Assembly (NCBI GenBank): GCA_037957365.1
Contig: JARHVA010006308.1
Location: forward strand, 810,001-874,000
Length of the DNA: 64,000 bases
Source: Torreya grandis
Lineage: Eukaryota > Streptophyta > Pinopsida > Cupressales > Taxaceae
Direction of reading: 5' to 3'
Below are positions 45,038 through 57,155 of this stretch, one piece after another. The notes below the pieces were generated by a model. That model did not search any database and was not told the origin of the DNA. It saw only the letters and a program-made list of their open reading frames with translations. Both the position numbers and the translations under genes were made by a program. The first letter of the stretch is position 1, and every line of letters begins with the position of its first letter.

Positions 45038-45967
45038 CTATTTGTACACATATCCTGGTTTATTTCTGCAGTCACTAGCATAATGACCATATTTCTTGCA
45101 ATAATAACATTGAACATTAGATTTATCAAACCTTTGAGAACCTTGTTGTGAGTGGTTGTGACCACGTCCTCTGTTGTTGTAGTTTCCTCTACTACTGTAG
45201 TTTTGATTATTGTTCTCATCTTCCTCTGAATTGTTCTTTCCATATCTGCCTCTGCCTCTTCCTCTGAAGCTTGACCTGGCTCTTCCTCTTCCTCTGCCAA
45301 CTGATACCTGTGACTTGAATGCATTCTCTAGAGAAGAGTTATTCCTATTCATTCTGGATTCATGTGTTAACAAAGAACCCATTAATTCATCTACAGATAA
45401 TTGTTCCAAATCTTTAGTTTCTTCAATAGCTACTACTATAGCATCGAACTTACTGGGTAAACATCTGAGTACTTTCTCTATAATCTTCTGATCTGTCATC
45501 GTTTCTCCATTAGATCTAATCTGATTCACTATATTCAAAACTTGACCCATAAAGTGATCTATTGATTCTGATTCATTCATTTGCAAATTTTCAAAAGTTC
45601 TTCTTAGATATTGCAATTTAGCAATTTTTACCTTCGTATTACCTCTATAGGTAGTCTCCAGGATTTTCCATGCCTCTCTGGATCGCGTTGCTGCTACAAC
45701 TCTGGAAAATATCGATTCATCCAATCCCTGTTGGATTATAAATAAGACTTTTGCATCTTTCTTTCTGTTCTCTTTAAGGTGGTCCTTTTGTGCTTGATTT
45801 AACGCCAGATGGGCTGCCTCGTCCTGCGGTTCTACAAAACCACTTTCTACCAAATCCCATACATCTTGTGAGCAAAATAAAGTTCGCATCTTAATTGCCC
45901 AAAAATCATAATTCTTACCATCGAAAACGGGAATTTGAGGCTGTGAAATACTGTTATATGCTGCCAT
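45038..45967 (-). CDS. C2 gag, unit 2
   Basis: 309 codons from the ATG at 45967. The N-terminal gag-like domain reads IPVFDGKNYDFWAIKMRTLF (DUF4219/UBN2 type), then a helical capsid-like part (WKILETTYRGNTKVKIAKLQ, ESIDHFMGQVLNIVNQIRSN). An Arg/Gly-rich stretch (VGRGRGRARSSFRGRGRGRY) precedes a zinc knuckle CYYCKKYGHYASDC. It ends in TAG 14 codons before the first Met of the pol frame, in the same frame. The capsid protein would package element RNA in cytoplasmic particles. The protein itself looks complete. Confidence 0.93.
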   Translation of the reverse strand: MAAYNSISQPQIPVFDGKNYDFWAIKMRTLFCSQDVWDLVESGFVEPQDEAAHLALNQAQKDHLKENRKKDAKVLFIIQQGLDESIFSRVVAATRSREAWKILETTYRGNTKVKIAKLQYLRRTFENLQMNESESIDHFMGQVLNIVNQIRSNGETMTDQKIIEKVLRCLPSKFDAIVVAIEETKDLEQLSVDELMGSLLTHESRMNRNNSSLENAFKSQVSVGRGRGRARSSFRGRGRGRYGKNNSEEDENNNQNYSSRGNYNNRGRGHNHSQQGSQRFDKSNVQCYYCKKYGHYASDCRNKPGYVYK

Positions 45968-45999
45968 TTCTTAAGCTTGAATGACTTTCTGGTCACTAT

Positions 46000-46149
46000 T
46001 TCTGACACACAGTCACCGCCGTCGATTACACTGCCGAGGTCGGTCGCTGAAATTGCCGACGTCGGTTTTTTCTGCCGTCGTCGGTCACTTGTTGGTCTGG
46101 GGTCAGCCGATGTCGGTCTATAACTGCCGATGTCGGTCTCTGCGCTGCC
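46000..46149 (-). repeat. C2 leader motif array, unit 2
   Basis: Same array as 39946-40095, offset by 6054 bases. Confidence 0.88.
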
Positions 46150-46275
46150 TGCTGGCAATACCTGCGCTTTTCCTTCACCCGACTGCTTCGCTCCCCTTGC
46201 TGGCTGCTTTTCTAACCAGGGTTTTCTCTTTCTAACCTGCGCTCTTCTGCCACAACCTATGCTCTAATACCAATT

Positions 46276-46626
46276 TGAAGGAAAATATGAATAGAAAATA
46301 AACAAGAAAACAAGAACTATTAACTCAGAACTCAGAAAGCTACAGCAATCTTGAGAAACACAATTCTATTCATCTTCTAATTTTATAGATTTAAAAACTA
46401 AACAATAACTGAAAATAGACTCATCTATTATTAGCTTCAACTACTTAACTAACTGCTTGTTCAAACAAACTCATATCTAACTGATTGTTAACTAACTCAA
46501 TCCTAACTGTCAGTTTACTAACTGATGCTTAACACCCAGTTTACTAACTGTTTGTTTAACTGCTTGCTTGCATGATAAAGGAGGGAGGTGGGAGAAATTA
46601 TCTCCAATTAACTTGACTTTCTAACA
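46276..46626 (-). repeat. C2 5' LTR, unit 2
   Basis: A 351-base copy of 40222-40572, also without the 34-base segment. Confidence 0.92.
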
Positions 46627-47484
46627 ACTGATTAATAATCGCCGTTGGTGATTCTTAATTTCCAGAATTTAAGTAATTTTATGCGGATGGTTTACTACCT
46701 AGTAATCACCATTGGTGCTTCTGTGTTGTGTTGGTCAACAAGTTCATTGTCATACACACAGGTTTTGTACATAGAGCACAAGTTTTTACATTTATAGAGA
46801 GATATTTCAACAAGGATCTTATAATATGTATGTATGTTGTTTAAAGATGGATGATTTGGATTGGTTTTATTATTGGATTTAGTCATAATTTTAACTGTTT
46901 CTATTATTAATAATTTAATATAAATTAAGAAAGAGAATATTTTTATAGTTCATAAATATAATAAATAATATTTATGGTAAAATTATGTAATTTTTTTGGA
47001 TCAATATTAGATATTAAATTTTTGATCCATTTTCTAAATGATAAAATAGTATGAATAAATTATCAAATTTGGTTATTATTTTATGGTATTAACAATGAAG
47101 TGTTGTGATATAGGTATGATTTTATTGTTAAAACTTTTAAATATAAACTTAAATCTATAATATATTTATAATATTTTCTCTATTTGATGATGAATCACAG
47201 AATGTGATCTAAAACATTATCCAAAATTATTCATTATAAATATAAGATGTTATAATTTTTTTTGTGGGAACATTTAAAGCAACAAACAATCATGAATCAC
47301 AAAAAATAAGAGAGAAATTTTATTTTTCTTTCAATAAAAGCCTTATGACTAATTAATCAACTCACATAATCACTTTCTCATGTTGCAAATCTTAGATGTA
47401 ATGTATTAGTGTCCACTTAAATATTCCTACATTTTCATGTTGGCCAGATAGTCCACATTCAATGGGGACATTCATATAAACAAG
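46627..47484. repeat. Host flank inside the array, copy 2
   Basis: Copy of 40573-41430, with A to C at 47232 as a visible difference. It ends at a junction with the truncated LTR identical to that at 41430/41431. Confidence 0.92.
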
Positions 47485-47850
47485 AAAATAAACAAGAAAA
47501 CAAGAACTATTAACTCAGAACTCAGAAAGCTACAGCAATCTTGAGAAACACAATTCTATTCATCTTCTAATTTCCCTTGATTACAATGTGCGCCCTTAGC
47601 GTCTTTTTATAGATTTAAAAACTAAACAATAACTGAAAATAGACTCATCTATTATTAGCTTCAACTACTTAACTAACTGCTTGTTCAAACAAACTCATAT
47701 CTAACTGATTGTTAACTAACTCAATCCTAACTGTCAGTTTACTAACTGATGCTTAACACCCAGTTTACTAACTGTTTGTTTAACTGCTTGCTTGCATGAT
47801 AAAGGAGGGAGGTGGGAGAAATTATCTCCAATTAACTTGACTTTCTAACA
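47485..47850 (-). repeat. C2 3' LTR, unit 3
   Basis: Copy of 41431-41796, with the same missing 19 bases and the same extra 34-base segment. Confidence 0.9.
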
Positions 47851-47857
47851 CTCCCCC

Positions 47858-50800
47858 TTAATTTCTACCACTTACAATTTTAGCATTTACAATGCCTAAA
47901 TTTTGTCTCAAATAATCAAAGGTCTCTTTTGGTAATGCCTTTGTGAATATATCTGCTAGTTGATCTTCAGATCTACAAAAATCCAGATGGATTTCTCCAT
48001 TGTTCACTAACTCTCTGATAAAGTGAAATCTTGTATCTATGTGCTTGCTCCTCTTGTGAAACACATGATTTTTTGATAAAGTGATTGCTGATTTGTTATC
48101 ACAGAAGATTGGTGTTGACTCCTTCTGTGCCTGTAATAAATCTTTCAATATTCTTCTCATCCATGTTGCTTGACATGCTGCTGATGTGGCTGCAACATAC
48201 TCTGCTTCAGCTGATGAAAGTGTAACTATAGGCTATTTTTTGGATGCCCATGTGACCACACCTGTGCCTAAAATAAAGGCATGTCCAGAAGTACTCTTCC
48301 TATCATCAACGCTACCTGCAAAATCACTATCTGTAAAACCAATCAAACTAAAATCGTTAGTTGTGGAATATAAAATTCCATAATCTGTAGTTCCTGCCAC
48401 ATATCTTAATATCCTTTTTCCAACTTGCCAATGTGAGTCTTTTGGTGACTCCATGAATCTTGAGATTAAGCTAACCCCATAACTGATATCTGGTCTAGTA
48501 GCTGTAAGATACATCAAACTACCAACTAGCCTTTTGAATATTGTAGAATCAACATTGGATCCTTTGTCTTCTTTGCTAAGTTTAGTCCCTGTAGCAACTG
48601 GTGTAGGTGCTGGTTTACAATTCAGCATCTTAAATCTTTTTAACACATCCTTTGCATACTTTGTTTGACAGATAAATATACCTTTCTCTGATTGTTCAAC
48701 TTCTATTCCCAAAAAATACTTCATTAATCCCAAATCTGTCATTTCAAATTCATTCTTCATTGCTGATTTAAAAGTGTCTACAGACAAATTTCCAGTAAAA
48801 ATCAAATCATCAACATATAAACACACAATTAAAATTTGACCTTCTTTGCTGATTTTTGTGTACAAAGTAGGCTCACTATCGCTTCTGTTGAATCCTTTGC
48901 TTATCATATAAGAATCTATCCTGCTATACCATGCTCTTGGTGCTTGCTTAAGACCATAAAGAGCTTTCTTCAATCTGTAAACTTTTTCTTCATGTCCTTG
49001 AACTTCATAACCTGTGGGCTGTTTCACATATACTTCTTCATCTAGAAATCCATTCAAAAAAGCTGATTTCACATCCATTTGATATACATACCAATTATTT
49101 TGAGAAGCTATGGATAATACCATTCTTACAGTATCCAGTCTAGCAACTGGTGCAAATGTTTCATTATAGTCCACTCCATGTTCTTGTGCAAAACCTTTTG
49201 CAACTAACCTTGCCTTGTGCTTTTCAACATTTCCATCTGCATCAAATTTAGTCTTATAAACCCATTTAACTCCAATACAATCCTTACCTTCAGGTAGAGT
49301 AGTTAGATCCCATGTTTGATTTCTTTCAATAGCATTCAATTCTTCATCCATTGCTTTTAGCCAATGTTCCTCATTAACTGCTTCTTCATAAGACATAGGG
49401 TCATGAGTGAAAAGAGCAAAATTTGAAACCAAATCTAATTTTTCTTCTTCTTGATTGTAAATCTCATTTAAACTTCTCATCTTCTTACCTTTAAATCTTG
49501 CTCGTAAAGTAGCAAGAGTTGGATCTGATTCATCACTTACATGTGAATTTGGAGTAGGGTGACCTGCATGACTAGATGATTCATCTTGTTCAAACCTTCT
49601 TGGTGTTCTTACTAGAGTGGTTGTGCCTGCTTGTGGAGAGGATTGTCCACCTTGCAAATTTTGTTCTTCAGAAACTTCTTCATCCTGTGGAATTGGTGCC
49701 CCAACAATGATGGTGCTACCATCCCATGCTTCTGCTTCCTTAAATTCAACATCCCTGCTAATAATCACTTGCTTTGAAACTGGGTTATATAACTTATATG
49801 CCTTTGATTCTTCAGAATAGCCAATAAAAATGCATTTCTCACCTCTGTCATCAAGTTTCTTTCTCAATTTAGATGGTATAAGAGAATATGCTACACAACC
49901 AAAAATTCTGAAATGATATACACTATATTTCTTACCATTCCATGCTTCTTGTGGAATTCGATCTCTGACACTCTTTGTTGGGCTTCTGTTCAAAATATAC
50001 ACTGCACAAGCTACTGCTTCTGCCCAATATTCATTTGACAAGTGTTTAGCTTTCAACATGCTTCTTGCCATTTCCATGATTGTTCTGTTCTTTCTTTCTG
50101 CTACACCATTCTGCTGTGGTGTGTACCTTGTAGTCAACTGTCTTTTGATTCCATGATATCTGCAAAAATCTTGAAATTGATTAGACATATATTCACCACC
50201 TCTATCAGATCTGAGTACCTTGATATATCGGCCACTCTGCTTTTCAACCATTGCCTTGAATTCTTTAAACTTTCCAAATGCTTCAGATTTGTTTTTGAGA
50301 AAGTAGATCCAAGTCTTTCTGCTAAAGTCATCAATGAATGTTAGAAAATAAGTACTACCTCCAAATGATGGAGTTTGCATTGGTCCACATAAATCACTAT
50401 GGACTAACTCCAATATTACCTTAGCTCTATATGAGCCTCCTACTGGAAAACTCTCTCTATGCTGTTTTGCCAGAATACAACTGTCACATGAACTTCCTAG
50501 CTGTTCTATTGGTGGTAAACCCTTCACCATATTTTTCTTCTGTAACAAATTTAAAGCTCCAAAATGTAAGTGTCCGTACCTTAAGTGCCATAACCATGAT
50601 TGATCTAGCTGTATGGATTTGTAGTGAGCTTCTTCTTCTCCTTGGATGCACTGAATATGAAGAGGGAACATGCGATTCTTGGTCATCTCCACTTTTCCTA
50701 TCAACCTATCACTTGGAACCTTGTCCAATATTGTGCAGACATTATCCATAAAAGATACTCTGTAACCTTTCTGCACTAACTGACCAACACTCAAAAGATT

Positions 50801-51049
50801 ATGTTTTAATCTAGGTACAAAATAAACATCAGGTATAAATCTTCTTTCACCATTCTTGGCCAAAACATTTATGACACCTTTACCCATGACATCTACTGTG
50901 ATATCATTTCCTAGTTTCACTTCTGATCTTACAGAATCATCAAGACTAGCAAAAAATTCTTTATTTCCTGTCATATGATTACTGCATCCACTGTCTAAAA
51001 ACCAAATATCTTTAGCTTTTTCTTGAGTAACATTACAAGTAAGAAACAT
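47858..51049 (-). pseudogene. C2 pol, unit 3, one amber stop
   Basis: The deduced protein is the same as unit 2 pol over both parts (48233-51049 and 47858-48160). The TAG at 48233-48235 splits RNase H at the same codon. Protease, integrase and RT catalytic residues are all present. As both full units share this stop, it predates the tandem duplication. Confidence 0.93.
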
Positions 51050-51091
51050 GCTTCCGGAATTAAAACTAGATTCATCTGTGTAATTAGCATT

Positions 51092-52021
51092 CTATTTGTA
51101 CACATATCCTGGTTTATTTCTGCAGTCACTAGCATAATGACCATATTTCTTGCAATAATAACATTGAACATTAGATTTATCAAACCTTTGAGAACCTTGC
51201 TGTGAGTGGTTGTGACCACGTCCTCTGTTGTTGTAGTTTCCTCTACTACTGTAGTTTTGATTATTGTTCTCATCTTCCTCTGAATTGTTCTTTCCATATC
51301 TGCCTCTGCCTCTTCCTCTGAAGCTTGACCTGGCTCTTCCTCTTCCTCTGCCAACTGATACCTGTGACTTGAATGCATTCTCTAGAGAAGAGTTATTCCT
51401 ATTCATTCTGGATTCATGTGTTAACAAAGAACCCATTAATTCATCTACAGATAATTGTTCCAAATCTTTAGTTTCTTCAATAGCTACTACTATAGCATCG
51501 AACTTACTGGGTAAACATCTGAGTACTTTCTCTATAATCTTCTGATCTGTCATCGTTTCTCCATTAGATCTAATCTGATTCACTATATTCAAAACTTGAC
51601 CCATAAAGTGATCTATTGATTCTGATTCATTCATTTGCAAATTTTCAAAAGTTCTTCTTAGATATTGCAATTTAGCAATTTTTACCTTCGTATTACCTCT
51701 ATAGGTAGTCTCCAGGATTTTCCATGCCTCTCTGGATCGCGTTGCTGCTACAACTCTGGAAAATATCGATTCATCCAATCCCTGTTGGATTATAAATAAG
51801 ACTTTTGCATCTTTCTTTCTGTTCTCTTTAAGGTGGTCCTTTTGTGCTTGATTTAACGCCAGATGGGCTGCCTCGTCCTGCGGTTCTACAAAACCACTTT
51901 CTACCAAATCCCATACATCTTGTGAGCAAAATAAAGTTCGCATCTTAATTGCCCAAAAATCATAATTCTTACCATCGAAAACGGGAATTTGAGGCTGTGA
52001 AATACTGTTATATGCTGCCAT
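51092..52021 (-). CDS. C2 gag, unit 3
   Basis: 309 codons, same deduced protein as unit 2 gag. The base difference at 51200 (C, against T at 45146) is silent in gag. It ends in the same in-frame TAG before pol. Confidence 0.93.
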   Translation of the reverse strand: MAAYNSISQPQIPVFDGKNYDFWAIKMRTLFCSQDVWDLVESGFVEPQDEAAHLALNQAQKDHLKENRKKDAKVLFIIQQGLDESIFSRVVAATRSREAWKILETTYRGNTKVKIAKLQYLRRTFENLQMNESESIDHFMGQVLNIVNQIRSNGETMTDQKIIEKVLRCLPSKFDAIVVAIEETKDLEQLSVDELMGSLLTHESRMNRNNSSLENAFKSQVSVGRGRGRARSSFRGRGRGRYGKNNSEEDENNNQNYSSRGNYNNRGRGHNHSQQGSQRFDKSNVQCYYCKKYGHYASDCRNKPGYVYK

Positions 52022-52053
52022 TTCTTAAGCTTGAATGACTTTCTGGTCACTAT

Positions 52054-52203
52054 TTCTGACACACAGTCACCGCCGTCGATTACACTGCCGAGGTCGGTCG
52101 CTGAAATTGCCGACGTCGGTTTTTTCTGCCGTCGTCGGTCACTTGTTGGTCTGGGGTCAGCCGATGTCGGTCTATAACTGCCGATGTCGGTCTCTGCGCT
52201 GCC
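52054..52203 (-). repeat. C2 leader motif array, unit 3
   Basis: Same array as 39946-40095, offset by 12108 bases. Confidence 0.88.
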
Positions 52204-52329
52204 TGCTGGCAATACCTGCGCTTTTCCTTCACCCGACTGCTTCGCTCCCCTTGCTGGCTGCTTTTCTAACCAGGGTTTTCTCTTTCTAACCTGCGCTCTT
52301 CTGCCACAACCTATGCTCTGATACCAATT

Positions 52330-52680
52330 TGAAGGAAAATATGAATAGAAAATAAACAAGAAAACAAGAACTATTAACTCAGAACTCAGAAAGCTACAGC
52401 AATCTTGAGAAACACAATTCTATTCATCTTCTAATTTTATAGATTTAAAAACTAAACAATAACTGAAAATAGACTCATCTATTATTAGCTTCAACTACTT
52501 AACTAACTGCTTGTTCAAACAAACTCATATCTAACTGATTGTTAACTAACTCAATCCTAACTGTCAGTTTACTAACTGATGCTTAACACCCAGTTTACTA
52601 ACTGTTTGTTTAACTGCTTGCTTGCATGATAAAGGAGGGAGGTGGGAGAAATTATCTCCAATTAACTTGACTTTCTAACA
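52330..52680 (-). repeat. C2 5' LTR, unit 3
   Basis: A 351-base copy of 40222-40572. Confidence 0.92.
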
Positions 52681-53999
52681 ACTGATTAATAATCGCCGTT
52701 GGTGATTCTTAATTTCCAGAATTTAAGTAATTTTATGCGGATGGTTTACTACCTAGTAATCACCATTGGTGCTTCTGTGTTGTGTTGGTCAACAAGTTCA
52801 TTGTCATACACACAGGTTTTGTACATAGAGCACAAGTTTTTACATTTATAGAGAGATATTTCAACAAGGATCTTATAATATGTATGTATGTTGTTTAAAG
52901 ATGGATGATTTGGATTGGTTTTATTATTGGATTTAGTCATAATTTTAACTGTTTCTATTATTAATAATTTAATATAAATTAAGAAAGAGAATATTTTTAT
53001 AGTTCATAAATATAATAAATAATATTTATGGTAAAATTATGTAATTTTTTTGGATCAATATTAGATATTAAATTTTTGATCCATTTTCTAAATGATAAAA
53101 TAGTATGAATAAATTATCAAATTTGGTTATTATTTTATGGTATTAACAATGAAGTGTTGTGATATAGGTATGATTTTATTGTTAAAACTTTTAAATATAA
53201 ACTTAAATCTATAATATATTTATAATATTTTCTCTATTTGATGATGAATCACAGAATGTGATCTAAAACATTATCCAAAATTATTAATTATAAATATAAG
53301 ATGTTATAATTTTTTATGTGGGAACATTTAAAGCAACAAACAATCATGAATCACAAAAAATAAGAGAGAAATTTTATTTTTCTTTCAATAAAAGCCTTAT
53401 GACTAATTTATCAACTCACATAATCACTTTCTCATGTTGCAAATCTTAGATGTAATGTATTAGTGTCCACTTAAATATTCCTACATTTTCATGTTGGCCA
53501 GATAGTCCACATTCAATGGGGACATTCATATAAAAATATTATATTTATGCATTCATGGTGAACACAAATTCAAAAATCTACATATAATAAATCATTAATT
53601 TTTGCAGTGGTAAGTTAAAATGTAGTAGTGATAATAAAATTTAAGAATGTGTGCATGGGAAATTTACAATGTACATGCTGCAATGTAACGAGGCACTTGG
53701 TTCACAAGATAATGGGTTGGTGGATGGAAATGTTTGTAAAATTTATTATCATGTTAATCTGATAATGTATTCCATTGGACTCAATGATCACCCACTAGCC
53801 ATAAAAATTTAATAGTCTTTTGCCTCAATTTCCTCCTACTGAGTCTTAAGCGATCATTTGAGTCTAGAAGACTCAAATTGTGACAAGGGTCACAATCATG
53901 GCTTACATGTAGGTCACAATAAAATTCTTGTGTCACAAATTCATATGGAAGCACAATCAGATTTAAGTGGATTTAATTTGATTTGTATGCATGGAATAA
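52681..53999. repeat. Host flank copy 3 continuing into host tandem unit, copy C
   Basis: 52681-53538 is the third array copy of the flank. From 53539 the sequence goes on as host DNA (TCATATAAAAATATTATATT) and stays related to copy A: 53640-53910 matches 26000-26290. At 53999 it is cut by the G3 element. Confidence 0.75.
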
Positions 54000-54483
54000 T
54001 GAACCCAAATATTATAAGGACAAATAAAAATCTACTAGGCCAAGATTCTAAACAATAATTAGTATTGATTTATATTGAATGATTCAAATAATTACAAATC
54101 ATGCATAAATAAGTCTCAAATCAGAATTCGATTCAACATGCAAAATTAGAAACTTCAAAAATAAATAAAACTTAACCTACTATTTTTTATAAGTTTTGAA
54201 TGCAAGTACGCGCAACTCTAAAAATATCTAAAAATAAATTAGACACTAGAAATAATCTGTCAATGAATTTAAGAATTTAAACTTTGGTTTAAAAATAAAC
54301 AATTTTTAAATTAAAAAAATTGAAAGTAATATTAAAATGTAAATTTGGACCCTCAAATGGTCATGTATAGCCTTTGAAAAATATTTAGAACGTCACATAA
54401 CTAGAAGGACAAGTTATAGATGAATTGAAATTTTTGATATTGTCATTTTACATGAATATGGGCTCAAATAGTGTTATATATCA
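54000..54483 (-). repeat. G3 left (3') LTR
   Basis: Shares long words with the right LTR: TTGATTTATATTGAATGA, AATCATGCATAAATAAG and AAACTTAACCTACTATTTTT. The inner border is approximate. Confidence 0.8.
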
Positions 54484-54834
54484 AAATTATAGGATCCATA
54501 AGATCAGCATCTTTTTCTACATCATTCTCCTCTCACTAAAAACAACTCATATCCTACAAGTTGCTTTGATTGTACCATTGCCATTTATTCTTTAAAATAT
54601 TTTTTAGCTATCATTGTGTAATCCATGTGTTGTCTTCCTAATATAATCCTTCCCACAGTACAAAATATCTATCATAATTTATTTGTCTTAAGTTTATTAT
54701 CCTCTTATTCATAACCTACACTATCTTTTTCTCTTCTTCTTTTGCACATGTTCATTCCATTCTACTTATTTATCTTCTTTACCTTCACCATCTTCTCCAT
54801 GGAAATTGAATAAATTTGAAAGATTAAATAATAG

Positions 54835-55830
54835 GGAAACATCAAAACTATTTGGGATGCTCACCTCATAAGCATTGTCATTGATTTTCTTCACAATTCT
54901 TCATGTCCTAATTTTCTTATACTTCAACTTATTATATGTTACTTTTAGAGATATCTCTTTCCTCAAGTATAAAATTAGTAAATCTCCTTCTTCAAATATT
55001 TTTAACTTATTTTGACATTTTTTGCTGTTGTATACTTTTCATTAATTTCATATAACTTTCTTCTTACCTCTTCTTTGAAATGTTGTGTGTGTTCTGCAAA
55101 TGCTTCTACATCATCACTAACTCATTCTGCAATTTATAATTGTACAAAATCTAAAATGCTCGTAGGATTTCTCCCATAAACAATCTAAAATTTTAATTTT
55201 CCTATTGATCCATCCACTAAACTATTATATCCAAACTCATCTTATAGTAAAGCCAAGTCCAATTATTTGGGCTTCTCTCCAACTATGCATCTCAATAAAT
55301 TTAAGAATCTTTTGTTTACGACTTCCCTCTATCCATCTGTTTGGGGGTGGTATGAGTAACTAAATTGTAGCTTAGTCCCCATCTTTCTCCATAATTTTAT
55401 CAAAAATGATTTAGAAATTTTATGTCCCTATTTGATGTAATATTTTGTATAACACTATGCAATCTCATAATATCTTTAAAAGATAGTTCTGCAACTCTAG
55501 TGTCATCATTTGTTTTCTTACATGCAATAAAATCAGGCATATTAGAAAACCTACCTATAAAATAAAATGAATCATTATCTCTGTGTTTTTAGGCATCCCA
55601 ATACTAAATACAGACTAAAATTTGTCCATGGTTCTCTTAAAACTAGTAATAACATGTATAAGCCTATATTTTATGCATGTCTATTTTCCACCTGGTATAT
55701 TTTGCACCTTGAAACATATTTTGTCACATCTCTCTTGATCTTTGGCCAAAAATAATTCTACTTCATCAAAAAAATTATCTTTGTCTTACCAAAACATCTA
55801 ACCAAACCACAACTATGTATTTTTATTATA
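54835..55830 (-). pseudogene. G3 integrase remnants
   Basis: Three pieces are readable on the minus strand. The C-terminus (54835-54990) has a YNKLKYKKI-like run and KKINDNAYEV. The core (about 55490-55560) has MPDFIACKKTNDDT, like the usual 'M-A-H-F-I-x-C-x-K-T-x-D'. The zinc region (about 55670-55830) has FWPKIKRDV followed by one cysteine of the C-C pair. They lie in different frames with stops between them. Confidence 0.65.
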
Positions 55831-56048
55831 ATATTGTCTCTTATAGACCCAATTGGAATACATAATTATTTATCTTTGAAGAGATAATCATCCTACATAG
55901 GATACTCATAATGAACATTAATTATATCACATGTCTATGGATTTATTTACTATTCAATTATCTTCCCAAAATCTGAATTAGTATCATATACTTCCTTAAA
56001 TAATTCAAATTAAATGACTTCATTCAAAATAGTAGTAATCAATCTAAC

Positions 56049-56282
56049 TCACTTGTTCAAAGCATTAGCTACCTGATTATGTTTTCCTAATTTATAATTG
56101 AACACAAAGGTATAACAATGCAATAAAGACACCCAATTTCCATGCCTACTATTTAACTTATTTTGAGTGTTCAAATACTTCAAAGCCTCGTGATCAATAA
56201 ATAAGATAAACTCCTTGACCACCAGGTAATGCCTCCAATGTCTTAATGATTGTACAATGTCATATAATTCAATATCATACAT
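56049..56282 (-). pseudogene. G3 RNase H fragment
   Basis: LYDIVQSLRHWRHYLVVKEF, then LFIDHEALKYLNTQNKLNSR and a final GKHNQVANALNK. This is the gypsy RNase H (usual 'H-Y-L', 'T-D-H-x-A-L-K', 'G-x-x-N-x-V-A-D-A-L-S'). The Asp of V-A-D-A-L is Asn here, so a key catalytic residue is changed. Confidence 0.8.
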
Positions 56283-56754
56283 AGAATACTATGTTCTTAT
56301 GCCATTCAATTTATTACCAAAAATTCTTCCCTTCCTAACTCAACACAACACCAATTATCACAAATAAAGCATCACAATCAATATCAAACACTTTACTAGA
56401 ATATGATAATTCTAAAATAGGATTTTTTGTAATTTTATTCTTCAATAAATCAAATATTTGCATTGCTTCCTTTGTCGATGCAAATTATTTTTCTCTCATT
56501 CAATTTGTTATTAGTGTAACAACACTAATAAAATTCTTAATAAACTCTATAAAAAGTTGTTAAATCATGGAAACTTCCTACCTATGTGATTCTATTTGGG
56601 TAGGCTTTCATCCATTCTTACACCATTTACTAAAATAATAAATTATTCTATATAAACTTGCACTTGTTCAAATTCGCATAGAGCATCTTTTATTAACAAT
56701 TATAATACCATTCTCAAGTGTTGTAAATGATCTTGTTTCATCTTACTGAGTATT

Positions 56755-57155
56755 AAAATATCATAAAAATAAACCACCACAAACTTACCATTGTATTCTC
56801 ATATCATTGTTTTCATCTCCCCCATAAATGTGTTGGGTGCATTAGATAACCCAAATGGCATCACCATCCACTCATATAAACCATCTCTAATATTGAATGT
56901 ATTTTTCAATCCATCTCCTTCATGAATGTGAATTTGATAATACCATCATCTTAAATCATTCTTGGTAAAATATTTTGCTCCTAAAAGAACATCAATCATA
57001 TTATCTAAACAAGTTATAGGAAATGTATAATTGATTGCAATTTTATTGATTGGTCTACTATCTACACAAATCCTCTTCCCTCCATATTTATTTCGAGTTA
57101 TCAATTTTGGTGTTGCATATGGACTCATGATCTCCTTTACTACACCCTTCCTCAC
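56755..57155 (-). pseudogene. G3 reverse transcriptase fragment
   Basis: The N-terminal half (56946-57155) reads KEIMSPYATPKLITRNKYGG, then ICVDSRPINKIAINYTFPI, and LDNMIDVLLGAKYFTKNDLR. The catalytic loop at about 56757-56790 reads KFVVVYFYDILI, where the first Asp of the catalytic pair is Tyr. The polymerase site is therefore lost, besides the frameshifts. Confidence 0.85.

Larger units (their letters stand above)
41431..46626 (-). mobile_element. C2 Ty1/copia element, unit 2, complete structure
   Basis: Contains a 3' LTR (41431-41796, missing its outermost 19 bases), a polypurine tract, RNase H to protease, gag, leader, primer-binding site and 5' LTR (46276-46626). Coding capacity is complete except for two in-frame amber stops that are shared with unit 3. 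No target duplication can be assigned, because the left border is a tandem-duplication junction. Confidence 0.95.
47485..52680 (-). mobile_element. C2 Ty1/copia element, unit 3, complete structure
   Basis: Same structure as unit 2 at an offset of 6054 bases: 3' LTR 47485-47850, interior 47851-52329, 5' LTR 52330-52680. Its primer-binding site (52315-52326) is the unaltered form. Its pol has the same two amber stops. Confidence 0.95.
39491..53538 (-). repeat. Tandem array with a 6054-base period (C2 copia plus host flank)
   Basis: One truncated and two full units are arranged head to tail. Every matched landmark (gag start, pol ends, LTR borders, spacer ends) is offset by exactly 6054 bases. 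Each full unit is one C2 element (5196 bases) plus 858 bases of host DNA. I noted only single-base differences between copies (for example 46266, 45146/51200, 47232, 41679/47733, 53316, 53409). The duplication is therefore very recent, or an assembly product. Confidence 0.95.
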
